A DNA stretch of 64,000 nt from Cupriavidus lacunae (GCF_003353055.1 NZ_QKWJ01000008.1:62001-126000); one strand, 5' to 3'. Positions 36,261 through 45,347 are shown, counted from the first letter of the stretch. Program-made: numbers and translations. The notes: generated by a model from the sequence alone, not told the origin.

Positions 36261-37285
36261 AGGCGCTGATCCGGTCGATGCGTGCGTCGGCGTCCCAGGC
36301 CGGCACGCGGCACCCGCTGCCTGACGGGCGCTGGCACCTTGCCGAGCTTGTCTTCTGGCTGGCGCCGGTGGCGGTGTTCTTCCTGTTGCCGGACTACCTG
36401 ATCCTGGGCAGCCAGGTGCTGATCACCGGGCTGTTCGCGCTGTCGCTGGACCTGATCCTTGGCTATGCCGGCATTGTTTCGCTGGGCCATGCGGCGTTCT
36501 TCGGGCTGGGCGCCTATACGGCGGGGCTGCTCGCCGCGCATGGCTGGGGCGAGCCGCTGTCCGGGCTGGTTGCCGCCGCCGCTGTCGCGGGACTGGCGGG
36601 CTGGCTGTCGGGCTTCCTGGTGGTGCGTGGTGGCGACCTGACACGGCTGATGGTCACGCTGGGCATCGGGCTGATGCTGTTCGAGGCCGCCAACAAGGCA
36701 GCCTTCCTGACCGGCGGCGTGGACGGTCTGTCCGGCGTGGCCATGGACAAGCTGCTGGGCGTGTTCGAATTCGACCTCTTTGGCAAGACCGCCTACCTGT
36801 ACAGCCTGGCCGTGACTTTCGTGCTGTTCGTACTGCTCAGGCGGCTGACGCAGTCGCCGTTCGGGCTGTCGCTGCGCGGTATCCGCGAAGGCGCGCGGCG
36901 CATGCCGGCGCTGGGCGCCAATGTGCCGCGCAGGCTGGGTGCGGTGTTTACGGTGTCGGCGGCGGTGGCGGGCGTGGCGGGCGGGCTGCTGGCGCAGACC
37001 ACGCAGTTCGTCGGGCTGGATGTGCTGGGCTTCCCGCGTTCGGCGGAACTGCTGGTGATGCTGGTGCTGGGCGGGGCCGGACGCCTGTATGGCGCACTCG
37101 CCGGCGCGGCGCTATTCATGATCGCGCAGGACGTGCTGGCCGGCATCAACCCGGTGTACTGGCAGTTCTGGATCGGTTTGCTGCTGGTGGTGATGGTGCT
37201 GTTCGCGCGTGGCGGCGTGATGGGCGCGGTGGATACGGTACGCAACTGGCTTGCGTCACGACGCAGGCACGGGGAGACGCCATGA
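36257..37285 (+). CDS. livM: branched-chain-type ABC transporter permease LivM
   Basis: A 342-residue second permease. Its ATG 36257 overlaps the livH stop as ATGA. Visible blocks are LSLDLILGYAGIVSLGHAAF, FGLGAYTAGLLA, LRGIREGARRMPALGANVPR and a late LVMLVLGGAGRLYGALAGA. It pairs with LivH in the membrane. A long upstream extension in the same frame is a shadow of livH. Confidence 0.87.
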   Translation: MKALIRSMRASASQAGTRHPLPDGRWHLAELVFWLAPVAVFFLLPDYLILGSQVLITGLFALSLDLILGYAGIVSLGHAAFFGLGAYTAGLLAAHGWGEPLSGLVAAAAVAGLAGWLSGFLVVRGGDLTRLMVTLGIGLMLFEAANKAAFLTGGVDGLSGVAMDKLLGVFEFDLFGKTAYLYSLAVTFVLFVLLRRLTQSPFGLSLRGIREGARRMPALGANVPRRLGAVFTVSAAVAGVAGGLLAQTTQFVGLDVLGFPRSAELLVMLVLGGAGRLYGALAGAALFMIAQDVLAGINPVYWQFWIGLLLVVMVLFARGGVMGAVDTVRNWLASRRRHGETP

Positions 37286-38034
37286 CGCAACTGCTGCGTA
37301 CCGAAGGCCTGTCGCGCCACTGGGGCGCGTTTGCCGCCAACAGCGAGATCTCGCTGAGCTTCGCACCGGGCGCGCGCCAGGCGCTGATCGGCCCGAACGG
37401 CGCCGGCAAGACCACCTTCATCAACCTGCTGACCGGGGCCATCGCGCCCACGGCGGGCCGGATCTGGCTGGGGGAGCAGGACATCACGCGGCTGCCGCAG
37501 CATGCGCGGGTGCGTCTGGGCATGACGCGCACGTTCCAGATCAACACGCTGTTTCCCGGCCTGACGGTGCTGGAATCCGTGGTGCTGGCCGTGGCCGAGC
37601 GTACCGGCGCCGTGCGGGTCTGGTCGCGCACCGTGGCCTCGCAGCGTGCGCTGGCCGACGAAGCCATGGCCGTGCTGGCCAGCCTGCGGCTCGACGCCGA
37701 GGCCGATACCGAGACCCGCCAGCTGCCCTACGGCAAGCAGCGGCTGCTGGAGATCGCACTGGCGCTGGCAACCCGGCCGTCGATCCTTCTGCTCGACGAG
37801 CCCGCCGCAGGCATCCCGGCCGCGCACAGCGCCGAGCTGTTCGAAGTCATCGCCGCGCTGCCGCGCGACATCACCATCCTGTTTATCGAGCACGACATGG
37901 ACCTGGTGTTCCGCTTTGCCGAGCGCATCACGGTGCTGGTCGGCGGCAAGGTGCTGACCGAAGGCACGCCCGTCGAGATCGCCGCCGATGCGCGCGTGAA
38001 GGAAGTCTATCTCGGGGAGGCCGCGCATGACTGA
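37282..38034 (+). CDS. livG: ABC transporter ATPase LivG
   Basis: A 250-residue ATPase with Walker A GPNGAGKTTF, Walker B ILLLDEPAAG and the LivG-typical VRLGMTRTFQ. The signature motif is replaced by LPYGKQRLLEIA, as is usual in the LivG group. It powers the LivHM permeases. The start overlaps the livM stop by four bases. Confidence 0.9.
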   Translation: MTQLLRTEGLSRHWGAFAANSEISLSFAPGARQALIGPNGAGKTTFINLLTGAIAPTAGRIWLGEQDITRLPQHARVRLGMTRTFQINTLFPGLTVLESVVLAVAERTGAVRVWSRTVASQRALADEAMAVLASLRLDAEADTETRQLPYGKQRLLEIALALATRPSILLLDEPAAGIPAAHSAELFEVIAALPRDITILFIEHDMDLVFRFAERITVLVGGKVLTEGTPVEIAADARVKEVYLGEAAHD

Positions 38035-38734
38035 GCTGCTGTGCGTACAGGGGCTGTGCGCGGGCTATGGCGATGCCGTGGTGCTGGACGGCATTGACCT
38101 GGCACTGGACGCCGGCGACAGCCTGGCGCTGCTGGGGCGCAACGGCGTGGGCAAGACCACGCTGCTGGCCACGCTGATGGGCATGACGCGGCTGCGCGGT
38201 GGCACGCTGCGCTGGCAGGGGCGGGACCTGGCCCGGCTGGCGCCGCACCAGCGCGCCCAGGCCGGTATCGGCTGGGTGCCGCAGGAGCGCTGGATGTTCC
38301 CGTCGCTGACGGTGGAAGAACACCTGAGCGCGGTGGCCCGGCCCGGGCACTGGAACGCCGCGCGCGTGTACGAGGTCTTTCCGCGCCTGCAGGAGCGCCG
38401 CCGCAACCTGGGCAACCAGCTATCCGGAGGCGAACAGCAGATGCTGGCGATCGCCCGCGCGCTGGTGCTCAACCCCGCGCTGTTGCTGCTGGACGAACCG
38501 ATGGAAGGCCTCGCGCCGATCATCGTGCAGGAACTGCAGCGGGTGATCCGGCAACTGATCGGCCAGTCTGGCATGGCGGTGATCGTGGTGGAACAGCATG
38601 CGCGGCTGGCGCTGGCGATGACGCAGCGCGCGATGGTGCTGGACCGGGGGAAGGTGGTGCATGCCTCGGACAGCGCTGCGCTGCTGGCGGACAAGGCGCG
38701 GCTGGATGCGCTGGTGAGCGTGGGCGGGGCGTGA
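38027..38734 (+). CDS. livF: ABC transporter ATPase LivF
   Basis: A 235-residue second ATPase with Walker A GRNGVGKTTL, signature LSGGEQQMLAIARAL, and Walker B LLLDEPMEGLAP. It is typical LivF and overlaps livG by eight bases. The operon ends here without a binding-protein gene; the likely one lies at 42108-43280 on the other strand. Confidence 0.9.
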   Translation: MTELLCVQGLCAGYGDAVVLDGIDLALDAGDSLALLGRNGVGKTTLLATLMGMTRLRGGTLRWQGRDLARLAPHQRAQAGIGWVPQERWMFPSLTVEEHLSAVARPGHWNAARVYEVFPRLQERRRNLGNQLSGGEQQMLAIARALVLNPALLLLDEPMEGLAPIIVQELQRVIRQLIGQSGMAVIVVEQHARLALAMTQRAMVLDRGKVVHASDSAALLADKARLDALVSVGGA

Positions 38735-38748
38735 CGTGGCCGCGTGAC

Positions 38749-39129
38749 CTAGTGAAGCTTGGATCGATGTGCCACACCAAAACGCGCTGACAAGTCGTTG
38801 AGACGCTGGTCCAGTGTCCATAGCAGTGCGCCTGGCGTGATCAAAGTGGAAGCCAGCAATGAGACATCCACCAGGCCGCAGCCCAGTCCATACAGTTTCT
38901 CTTGCTCGATGAACGCTATGACCTCTGCCAGGCTCGCCTGCCTTGCAGGCTGCAACAAGCGGATGTCGCCGAGTGTCCGGGCACGCGGTGCCGGCGGCGT
39001 CCCGCAAGCTAATTCAACCAGGACCATGGGGTGGGTCAGTGCTTGATCCGACACGAGCAAGCTGACCAGTGCGTCATTGCGGTTCTTGAAATGATCTACC
39101 CACACAGAGGTGTCGACGAGCACGCTCAT
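38749..39129 (-). CDS. vapC: VapC-type PIN toxin
   Basis: A 126-residue PIN-domain ribonuclease. The acidic active-site residues appear in [22 protein letters not shown] (Glu), [10 protein letters not shown] and TLDQRLN. It would cleave RNA when freed from its antitoxin. Its start overlaps the vapB stop by four bases (ATGA), the standard order antitoxin then toxin. Confidence 0.88.
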   Translation of the reverse strand: MSVLVDTSVWVDHFKNRNDALVSLLVSDQALTHPMVLVELACGTPPAPRARTLGDIRLLQPARQASLAEVIAFIEQEKLYGLGCGLVDVSLLASTLITPGALLWTLDQRLNDLSARFGVAHRSKLH

Positions 39130-39332
39130 TTGGCTTCAGGTTCCTTGCGGCGACGTGGCACATCTTCCATGGCGGGGGCGGCGCCACCCAGTGCCGCGAG
39201 GCGCTTGGCTGCTTGTACCCGAACGAAAGTCTTGATTGCCTCACGAAAGAGGTCAGATTTGTCCATGCCAGGGTCAGCTACCTCTAGTGCTTGTTCATAC
39301 AGGGCGTCGTCGATCGTGACGGTCGTGCGCAT
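39126..39332 (-). CDS. vapB: VapB-type antitoxin
   Basis: A 68-residue ribbon-helix-helix antitoxin ([19 protein letters not shown], then [20 protein letters not shown]) with a basic, flexible C-terminus that would wrap the toxin. Autoregulation of the vapBC promoter at 39333-39400 is expected from the family. The module abuts the end of livF on one side and the IS607 remnant on the other. Confidence 0.85.
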   Translation of the reverse strand: MRTTVTIDDALYEQALEVADPGMDKSDLFREAIKTFVRVQAAKRLAALGGAAPAMEDVPRRRKEPEAK

Positions 39333-39448
39333 ACCATGCTCCTTGCTTCATATTGGATGTCATATTGCATCAAAAATAGCATCCTTGCAAGGTTGTTCGC
39401 GGGTGCGACGGATCGTTCACCGCCACACCTGCGAGCCGCTACTGCATC

Positions 39449-39783
39449 TGCCTACGGCGACATTGCGAGGCCCAGAAATGGGACGGCGTCGAAGTCATCA
39501 CCGATCTAGGTTCAGGCCTCAACGACAAGAAGAAGGGTCTACTGAAGCTGCTGACCGAGATCCTTCATCACCGTGACGGCGCCTCGTGCTGGTGACCAAG
39601 GACCGTCTGCTGCGCTTTGGCTCGGAGTTGCTGTTCCGCATCTGCGCGATACGCGGCGTCGAGGTCGTGATTCTGGATGCGGACGAAGATATCCCGCAAG
39701 AGCAACAACTCACGGCAGACCTCGTTGAGATCCTCACCGTGTTCTCGTCAAGGTGATACGGCTCACGCAGTCGTAAAAACTTG
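39449..39783 (+). pseudogene. IS607-family serine recombinase TnpA, decayed
   Basis: The frame from 39449 reads RRHCEAQKWDGVEVITDLGS then GLNDKKKGLLKLLTEI before shifting frame near 39577. The next frame reads RLVLVTKDRLLRFGSELLF, GVEVVILDADED, and LVEILTVFSSR, then meets TGA at 39754-39756 where intact relatives continue LYGSRS. The N-terminal MerR-like HTH and catalytic Ser are absent. The gene has a 5' truncation, a frameshift and a nonsense codon. Confidence 0.8.
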
Positions 39784-39838
39784 CGCGCACTTGCGTCATA
39801 GGCATAATTGCGGTCACCTTTACCCCATTGCTCACTTC

Positions 39839-41509
39839 GTGCAACTCACTACCCAGACCCGGCCGACCATCACGCCTGAGGCAGCCCTCGTGCTGGCCAG
39901 GCTCGTCGGTCATTACGGGATGCAGTTGCGCAAGCTGTATGCGGTGGTGGCCGCCAAGGGCGGCAAGGTGAAGAATCACAAGACTGAGTTCTGCAAGGCC
40001 CACGGCATCACCGCTCGATACTTCAACGGTCTTGCGAACGATCTGCAAGGCTCCATCGACAGCGTGTGCGAGTTGCTCAAGCAAAACGTCAAGGACAGAA
40101 ATTCTGCGCTCAAAAAGCTGAAGAAGCGAGTCGCAGGTTTTGACAAGAAGTTCGCGGATCTCGACGCGAAGCGGATTGCCGTTACCACGAAGGTATTCCG
40201 ACGTTGGACAGCGCAGCAGCGCAAGTTGCAACTGAAGGTCAAGCGCCTGGAGGGCAAGATCGCGGAACTTCAGCGGCGCCTAGAAGCCAATGTCCCGGGC
40301 ATCTGCTTTGGTTCTCGAAAGCTTTTCCAGAAGCAGTTTAATCTAGCGGAGAACGGCTACAGGAATCGCGCCGAGTGGCTGGCCGACTGGCGCGCGGCGC
40401 GGGATCACCAATGCTTCTTCCTCGGCTCCGGCGACGAGACTGGCGGCAATCAATCTTGCACGCTCTCGGTGGGCGAGGATGGACTGCTCGCGCTTCGGAT
40501 TCGACTGCCCGATGCGGTGATTGCTGCGGGCAAAGAAAAGTCTGAATGCGATGGTAGTCCCGTGGAGAAGCCCACGGGCAAGGACAAGTATCTGGTGCTC
40601 GGCGGCCTTTCCTTCCCGTACGATGAGCCCGCGCTGCGCTGGGCCCTGCGTGAGGGCAAGCCGCTTTCGTGGCTGATCCACAAGGACCACAAGGGCTATC
40701 GGCTGATGGTGTCGTTCGCCCGCCCGGCCGCGCCCATCTCCACGCTCAGCGCCAAGTTTGGTGCGATCGGGATTGACTTCAATGCGGACCATCTGGCTGT
40801 CACGGAGACCGACCCCGGCGGCAACATGATCCAGTCTTGGCGGGTCGAGCTGCCGCTGGAGGACAAGAGCACGGGCCAGCGCGCGGCCCTGCTGTCGGAT
40901 GCCCTGGAGGGCGTGGTCGAGCATGCGCTGCAAGCGGGAAAGCCCATTGCGGCCGAAGACCTCGACTTCACCGACAAGAAAAAGGACATGTCGACGATGA
41001 GCCCGGCGCAAGCGCGGGCGCTGTCAGGCCTGTCCTATGCAAAGTATCAACAGTTGCTCGCGTCGAAGTGCCACCGACGCGGGGTGGAGTTGATCAAGGT
41101 GAATCCGGCCTTCACCTCGCTGGCCGGGCAGATCAAATACGCGAAGCCACGCGGGCTAAGCGTGCATAAAGCGGCTGCGGGCGTAATTGCCCGGCGGTCG
41201 CAGGGCTACAAGGAGTGCATTCCAAGGCTGAAATCGACACCGGTTTCGGTCAAGGGTGTGACCGTCCTCTTCCAGCTACCTGCAAGGAATCGCGCGGAAG
41301 GCGGCGGCACATCCTGGGATGAGCTCCACGTGGCTCTGGGTAAGTTCCGGCGCGCAATCGTTGCCGCACAGAAGAATACGTCTGTAGCGCGAAAGGTCGG
41401 AACGTCCCGCGGCAAAATGCCGCGAGGGCCAAGCGGGGGCACCGTGACCCCTGCGGGAAACAAGTCTAGCCGCTCACCGGCTCGCGGTGAGCAGATTTGT
41501 TCTTGGTGA
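39839..41509 (+). CDS. tnpB: TnpB-like (IS607/IS605 OrfB-type) RuvC-fold protein
   Basis: About 556 residues from GTG 39839. The N-terminal half is helical and basic, with a coiled-coil stretch (RKLQLKVKRLEGKIAELQRR) and a preceding HTH-like part. RuvC-I is at Asp313 (GIDFNADHLAVTETD) and RuvC-II at Glu373 (IAAEDLDF). After VNPAFTSLAG the usual zinc ribbon (CxxC...CxxC) is missing, and the segment where RuvC-III normally carries D-x-N-A-A reads SVHKAAAGVIARR (from residue 441) without an evident Asp. The tail is Gly/Ser/Arg-rich. Intact TnpBs are RNA-guided nucleases. This subgroup may be divergent or cleavage-deficient. Confidence 0.8.
   Translation: MQLTTQTRPTITPEAALVLARLVGHYGMQLRKLYAVVAAKGGKVKNHKTEFCKAHGITARYFNGLANDLQGSIDSVCELLKQNVKDRNSALKKLKKRVAGFDKKFADLDAKRIAVTTKVFRRWTAQQRKLQLKVKRLEGKIAELQRRLEANVPGICFGSRKLFQKQFNLAENGYRNRAEWLADWRAARDHQCFFLGSGDETGGNQSCTLSVGEDGLLALRIRLPDAVIAAGKEKSECDGSPVEKPTGKDKYLVLGGLSFPYDEPALRWALREGKPLSWLIHKDHKGYRLMVSFARPAAPISTLSAKFGAIGIDFNADHLAVTETDPGGNMIQSWRVELPLEDKSTGQRAALLSDALEGVVEHALQAGKPIAAEDLDFTDKKKDMSTMSPAQARALSGLSYAKYQQLLASKCHRRGVELIKVNPAFTSLAGQIKYAKPRGLSVHKAAAGVIARRSQGYKECIPRLKSTPVSVKGVTVLFQLPARNRAEGGGTSWDELHVALGKFRRAIVAAQKNTSVARKVGTSRGKMPRGPSGGTVTPAGNKSSRSPARGEQICSW
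41406..41492 (+). ncRNA. possible omega-RNA-like structured segment at the tnpB 3' end
   Basis: Hairpins CGCGGC-AAAAT-GCCGCG (41408-41424) and GCTCACCG...CGGTGAGC (41472-41492) lie in the last 100 bases of tnpB, with a third weaker GGGG...CCCC pair between them. TnpB guide RNAs usually come from this place. The coding sequence here is low-complexity, as if constrained at RNA level. No direct evidence of transcription. Confidence 0.35.
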
Positions 41510-42107
41510 AGTTAGCGGTGGAAAGACCGGTCTAAGGTGGGGAACCGGCCAGCCTTGCGGCTGCCTCGCCCGGCCCGCCATGGAAGCATGCGAGCACACA
41601 GGCGTTGCATGCTGCGAGCGCAACGCCTGTCCTCGTCAGACATCCGGGCCTTCCACACCCGATCATCGGTGATTCGATGACGTCACCAGTATTTGCTGTC
41701 GGTGCCGGGGAATCGATGAGAGACGTCGCATTTCGAGGAGCCGGCGAAGTTTGACGCCATGAAAGGGGCCCCGATACCGCCGACTCTTGAAAAATTGCCT
41801 GATATCCGGGATGGACGCTCGCGAACGGCGATGCTTTACTCCACCGATACGGCAGTCATTTTCCAGGAGCTGGCCGGCGGCAATTCCGCACGGCAAGCGA
41901 CGCGCTTACGGGGTGGACATGAGAATCCGCACGACTTTCCAGCAGTTCAAATCCGCCACCGGTCTGGACGGCGACCCAAGCAAGCGTGGCTCGAAGATCC
42001 GCGAGAACGACCGGGTGTTCGACGAATACGAACAGCGGTTTCCGATGCCGCGGGCACAGCCGGCCGGATGCTGCGGCGCTTCAGCCCCGGGCCTCCTGCG
42101 GCAAGGC
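41510..42107. other. gene-poor segment after the IS607 element
   Basis: About 600 bases. Open frames on both strands (for example 41663-41896 minus and 41759-42172 plus) give no family and lack convincing ribosome sites. An ACAGGCGTTGC...GCAACGCCTGT inverted repeat lies near 41600-41632. The segment probably contains debris from an insertion between the liv operon and livJ. Confidence 0.4.
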
Positions 42108-43280
42108 TTATTTTCCGGAATCCTTCACCTCCGCAAACTTGTCGAACTCAACGTTGTACAACTCACCGTTGACCTTCTCGACCTTGCGGATATAGACCGT
42201 CTGCACCACGTCCCGCGTCGCCGGATCAATGGTGATGGGCCCGCGCGGGCTCTTGATCTTCATGCCCTTGAGCGCGCCGATGATCTTGTCGCCGTCGGTG
42301 GCGCCGCCGGTCTTCTTCAGGGCCTCATAGATCGCACCCATGCCGTCGAAGGCGGCCACGGCCATGAAGTTGGGACGGCCGGCGCCGGGATTGGCTTCGG
42401 CAAACGCCTTTAAAAACGCCTTGTTCTCGGGCGAGTCGTGCGCCATCGAGTAGTGGAACGAGGTGATCACGCCCAGCGTGGCATCGCCCATCGCCGGCAG
42501 CACGTGGTCGTCGGTCAGGTCGCCGGTGGCGATCACGCGGATGCCGGCCTGGGCCAGGCCGCGTTCGCGGAAGCCTTTCATGAAGGCCACGCCCTGTTCG
42601 CCGGCTGGCAGGAACAGGAAAACTGCCTCGGGTTTGGCGTCCTTGATGCGCTGGATGAAGGGGGCGAATTCCGGGTTGCGCAGCGGCACCCGGATCGATT
42701 CGATCACCTGTCCGCCACCGCCGATGAAGTTGGTCTTGAAGGCGGTTTCAGCATCGATGCCGGGGGCGTAGTCGGCCACCAGCGTGACCACCTTGCGCAC
42801 ATTGTTCCTGACCGCCCAGGTGGCCATCGGCGCGGAGATCTGCGGCAGTGTCATCGACACGCGTGCGATGTAGTTCGACTTGGTGGTGATGATCGACGAG
42901 GCGGCGTTGAAGATCACCATCGGCTTTTTCGCCTGCTCGGCGATGGGCGCCACCGCCAGGGCCTCGGGCGTGAGGCCGAAGCCCGCCAGCATGTCCACCT
43001 TGTCGCGCACCACCAGTTCCTGCGCCAGGCGCTTGGCCACGTCCGGCGCCGGGCCGGTGGTGTCCTTCATGATGATCTCCACCTTGCGCCCGGCCACGGT
43101 GTCGCCGTGCAGCTTCTGCCAGGCCTTGACGCCGCCTTCCATCTGCTTGCCGTAGTCGGCAAAGCTGCCCGAGAAGGGCGCGATCAGGCCGATCCTGACC
43201 GGTTCGGCGCCCTGGGCGGCAGGCAGCAGGGCAAGCAGGCTGCAGGCCGCGATGGCGCGCAGCAGCGGGGCGATGGTCAT
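42108..43280 (-). CDS. LivJ-type substrate-binding protein
   Basis: A 390-residue periplasmic binding protein of the branched-chain amino-acid class, with a signal peptide ending near AAQGAEP and PVRIGLIAPFSGSFADYGKQ at the start of the mature part. Later blocks KVVTLVADYAPG and VFLFLPAGEQGVAFMKGF are typical. The start at ATG 43280 has GAGGAG upstream. It is the only binding protein in the window and probably serves livHMGF, from which vapBC and the IS607 element now separate it. Ligand unknown. Confidence 0.85.
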   Translation of the reverse strand: MTIAPLLRAIAACSLLALLPAAQGAEPVRIGLIAPFSGSFADYGKQMEGGVKAWQKLHGDTVAGRKVEIIMKDTTGPAPDVAKRLAQELVVRDKVDMLAGFGLTPEALAVAPIAEQAKKPMVIFNAASSIITTKSNYIARVSMTLPQISAPMATWAVRNNVRKVVTLVADYAPGIDAETAFKTNFIGGGGQVIESIRVPLRNPEFAPFIQRIKDAKPEAVFLFLPAGEQGVAFMKGFRERGLAQAGIRVIATGDLTDDHVLPAMGDATLGVITSFHYSMAHDSPENKAFLKAFAEANPGAGRPNFMAVAAFDGMGAIYEALKKTGGATDGDKIIGALKGMKIKSPRGPITIDPATRDVVQTVYIRKVEKVNGELYNVEFDKFAEVKDSGK

Positions 43281-43428
43281 GGGCGGGTCTCCTCGGTTGG
43301 CGCGCGGCGCTGGCGGCCGCATCGAGAAGGCAGTGTAGGGGGGCGGTGCAGGCAAGGCAATCCCGGCTGATACCGGGATGCCGGGGCCGCCCGGCGCGCC
43401 CCCGGGGCGGGGGCGCGGGCGGGAGCGC

Positions 43429-44790
43429 TCAGACCAGCGTGGCCAGGCCCAGCGTCAGCAGCAGTGCCACCACCGAGATGATGGTTTCGCAGACCGACCA
43501 GGTCTTGAAGGTCTGGGTCACGGTCATGTTGAAGTACTCCTTGACCAGCCAGAAGCCGCCGTCGTTCACGTGCGACAGGATCAGCGAGCCGGCGCCGGTG
43601 GTCAGCACCAGCAGTTCCGGACGCGTGCCCGGCACGCTGGCGGCGATCGGCGCGACGATGCCGGCGGCGGTGGTCATGGCCACGGTGGCGGAGCCGGTGG
43701 CGATGCGGATCATCACCGCGACCAGCCAGCCCAGCAGCAGCACCGAGACATGCGCGTTGGTGGCTACGTCCACGATGGCGTTGGAGACGCCCGAGTCGCG
43801 CAGGATGCGCCCGAAGCCGCCGCCCGCGCCAACCACCAGCGTGATGATGGCCGTGGGTGCCACGCACTCGTTGGTGAACTTGAGGATCATTTCGCGGTTA
43901 AAGCCGCGCGCCTTGCCAAAGGTGTAGAAGCTCACCAGCGCGGCGATCAGCAGCGCCATCACCGAGTTGCCGATCAGCTTGAGAAAGTCGTTGGCAAAGG
44001 TCTTCGGCGTGGTGATGAGGTCGGCCCAGCTGCCGATCAGCATCAGGATCACGGGCAGCAGGATGGTGAACACCGTGATGCCAAAGCCCGGCAGCTGGTG
44101 CGATTCCTTGACGCCTTCGTCTTCTTCCGTGAACTGCACGGCCAGCGGGTTGACGTCAGGCAGCTTCACATAGCGGTCCATCAGCTTGGCGAACAGCGGG
44201 CCGGCAATGGCCGCGGTCGGGACGCCCACGATCAGCGCGTACATGATGGTCTTGCCGATATCGGCGCCATAGGCGGTCACCGCCAGCAGCGCGGCCGGGT
44301 GCGGCGGGATCAGGCCGTGCACCACCGACAGGCCGGCCACCATCGGGATGCCGACCAGCACCATCGACGTGCCGGTACGCTTGGCCACGTTGAAGGCGAT
44401 CGGCACCAGCAGCACGAAGCCCACTTCGAAGAACACCGGCAGGCCGACGATAAAGGCGATGGTGACCATCGCCCAATGCACGTTCTTCTCGCCGAAGAAA
44501 TCGATCAGCGTGCGCGCGATGCGCTCGGCACCGCCGGATTCGGCCATCATCTTGCCGAGCATGGTGCCCAGGCCGATCACCAGCGCGATATGGCCGAGGG
44601 TGCCGCCGACGCCGGCTTCGAACGACTTGATGATGTCGCCCATCGGCATGCCCACGGCAAAGCCGAGCAGGACCGAGACGACCACCAGGGTGATGAAGGG
44701 GTTGAGCTTGAAGCGCGCGATCAGCACTACCAGTGCGATCACTGCGATCAGCGCATACACCAAGAGCGTGGTTCCGGTGACGGCACCCAT
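43429..44790 (-). CDS. GntP family permease
   Basis: A 453-residue inner-membrane transporter of the gluconate:H+ symporter family. Hallmarks are GLGTMLGKMMAESGGAERIA, PVFFEVGFVLLVPI, VHGLIPPHPAALLA and IRIATGSATVAMTTAAGI. The family carries gluconate and related aldonates and some amino acids. In this cluster an N-acylated or amino aldonate such as N-acetyl-D-glucosaminate is a sensible substrate (inference). Runs in the same direction as ridA and the deacylase and is probably the last gene of their operon. Confidence 0.88.
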   Translation of the reverse strand: MGAVTGTTLLVYALIAVIALVVLIARFKLNPFITLVVVSVLLGFAVGMPMGDIIKSFEAGVGGTLGHIALVIGLGTMLGKMMAESGGAERIARTLIDFFGEKNVHWAMVTIAFIVGLPVFFEVGFVLLVPIAFNVAKRTGTSMVLVGIPMVAGLSVVHGLIPPHPAALLAVTAYGADIGKTIMYALIVGVPTAAIAGPLFAKLMDRYVKLPDVNPLAVQFTEEDEGVKESHQLPGFGITVFTILLPVILMLIGSWADLITTPKTFANDFLKLIGNSVMALLIAALVSFYTFGKARGFNREMILKFTNECVAPTAIITLVVGAGGGFGRILRDSGVSNAIVDVATNAHVSVLLLGWLVAVMIRIATGSATVAMTTAAGIVAPIAASVPGTRPELLVLTTGAGSLILSHVNDGGFWLVKEYFNMTVTQTFKTWSVCETIISVVALLLTLGLATLV

Positions 44791-44901
44791 ATTGTCTCCT
44801 TCTGTGGAAAAAAGGCCGCTTGTGGCGGCAGGGGTTAGTTTTTAGTTTTCCCCCTCTCCCGCGGTTGGGAGAGGGGGGCAGGCAATCCGCTGGCAGCAGG
44901 C

Positions 44902-45294
44902 TCAGGCCACCGGCTTCTTGTAGGCGATGCAGTCCACTTCGACCTTGCAGTCCACCACCATGCTCGACTGCACGCAGGCGCGCGCGGGCGGGTTGGCGCC
45001 GAAGTATTCCTTGAAGATCTTGTTGAACGAGGCAAAGTCGCGCGTGTCGTCCAGCCACACGCCGCAGCGCACCACGTGCTCGGGGCCGTAGCCGGCCTCG
45101 GCCAGGATGGCCAGCACGTTCTTGATGGCCTGGTGGGTCTGGGGCACGATGCCGCCGTCGATGACCTCGCCGTTGACCATCGGCACCTGGCCGGAGACAT
45201 AGAGCCAGCCGTCGGCCGCGACCGCGCGGGCAAAGGGCATGTGCTGGCCGCCGGTACCGGTGCCGCCTTCGACGCCGAATCGTTTGATGTCCAT
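44902..45294 (-). CDS. RidA family enamine/imine deaminase
   Basis: A 130-residue RidA-family protein. It starts at ATG 45294 with AGGAG six bases upstream; a long upstream frame is a shadow of the deacylase. Motifs: YVSGQVPMVNGEVIDGG, HQAIKNVLAILAEAGYG, and the catalytic Arg in PARACVQSSMVVDC followed by KVEVDCIAYK. RidA proteins hydrolyse enamine/imine products of PLP dehydratases. A D-serine-deaminase-like enzyme is encoded close by, so the pairing is meaningful. Confidence 0.88.
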   Translation of the reverse strand: MDIKRFGVEGGTGTGGQHMPFARAVAADGWLYVSGQVPMVNGEVIDGGIVPQTHQAIKNVLAILAEAGYGPEHVVRCGVWLDDTRDFASFNKIFKEYFGANPPARACVQSSMVVDCKVEVDCIAYKKPVA

Positions 45295-45347
45295 GGGTAC
45301 TCCTGGGATATGTTGGGTATGGGAATGAAGTGAGGGCGGCGCGCCGG

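Larger units (their letters stand above)
39449..41509 (+). mobile_element. IS607-type element: broken tnpA plus tnpB
   Basis: A serine-recombinase remnant (39449-39783) precedes a TnpB-like gene (39839-41509) in the order typical of IS607. The first gene is inactive, so the element could move only with outside help. Exact ends are not visible; IS607 elements lack terminal inverted repeats. Confidence 0.75.

Noticed and set aside
41663..42172. Open frames on both strands between tnpB and livJ
   Set aside because: Neither has a ribosome site or a recognisable family; they overlap each other and look like debris.
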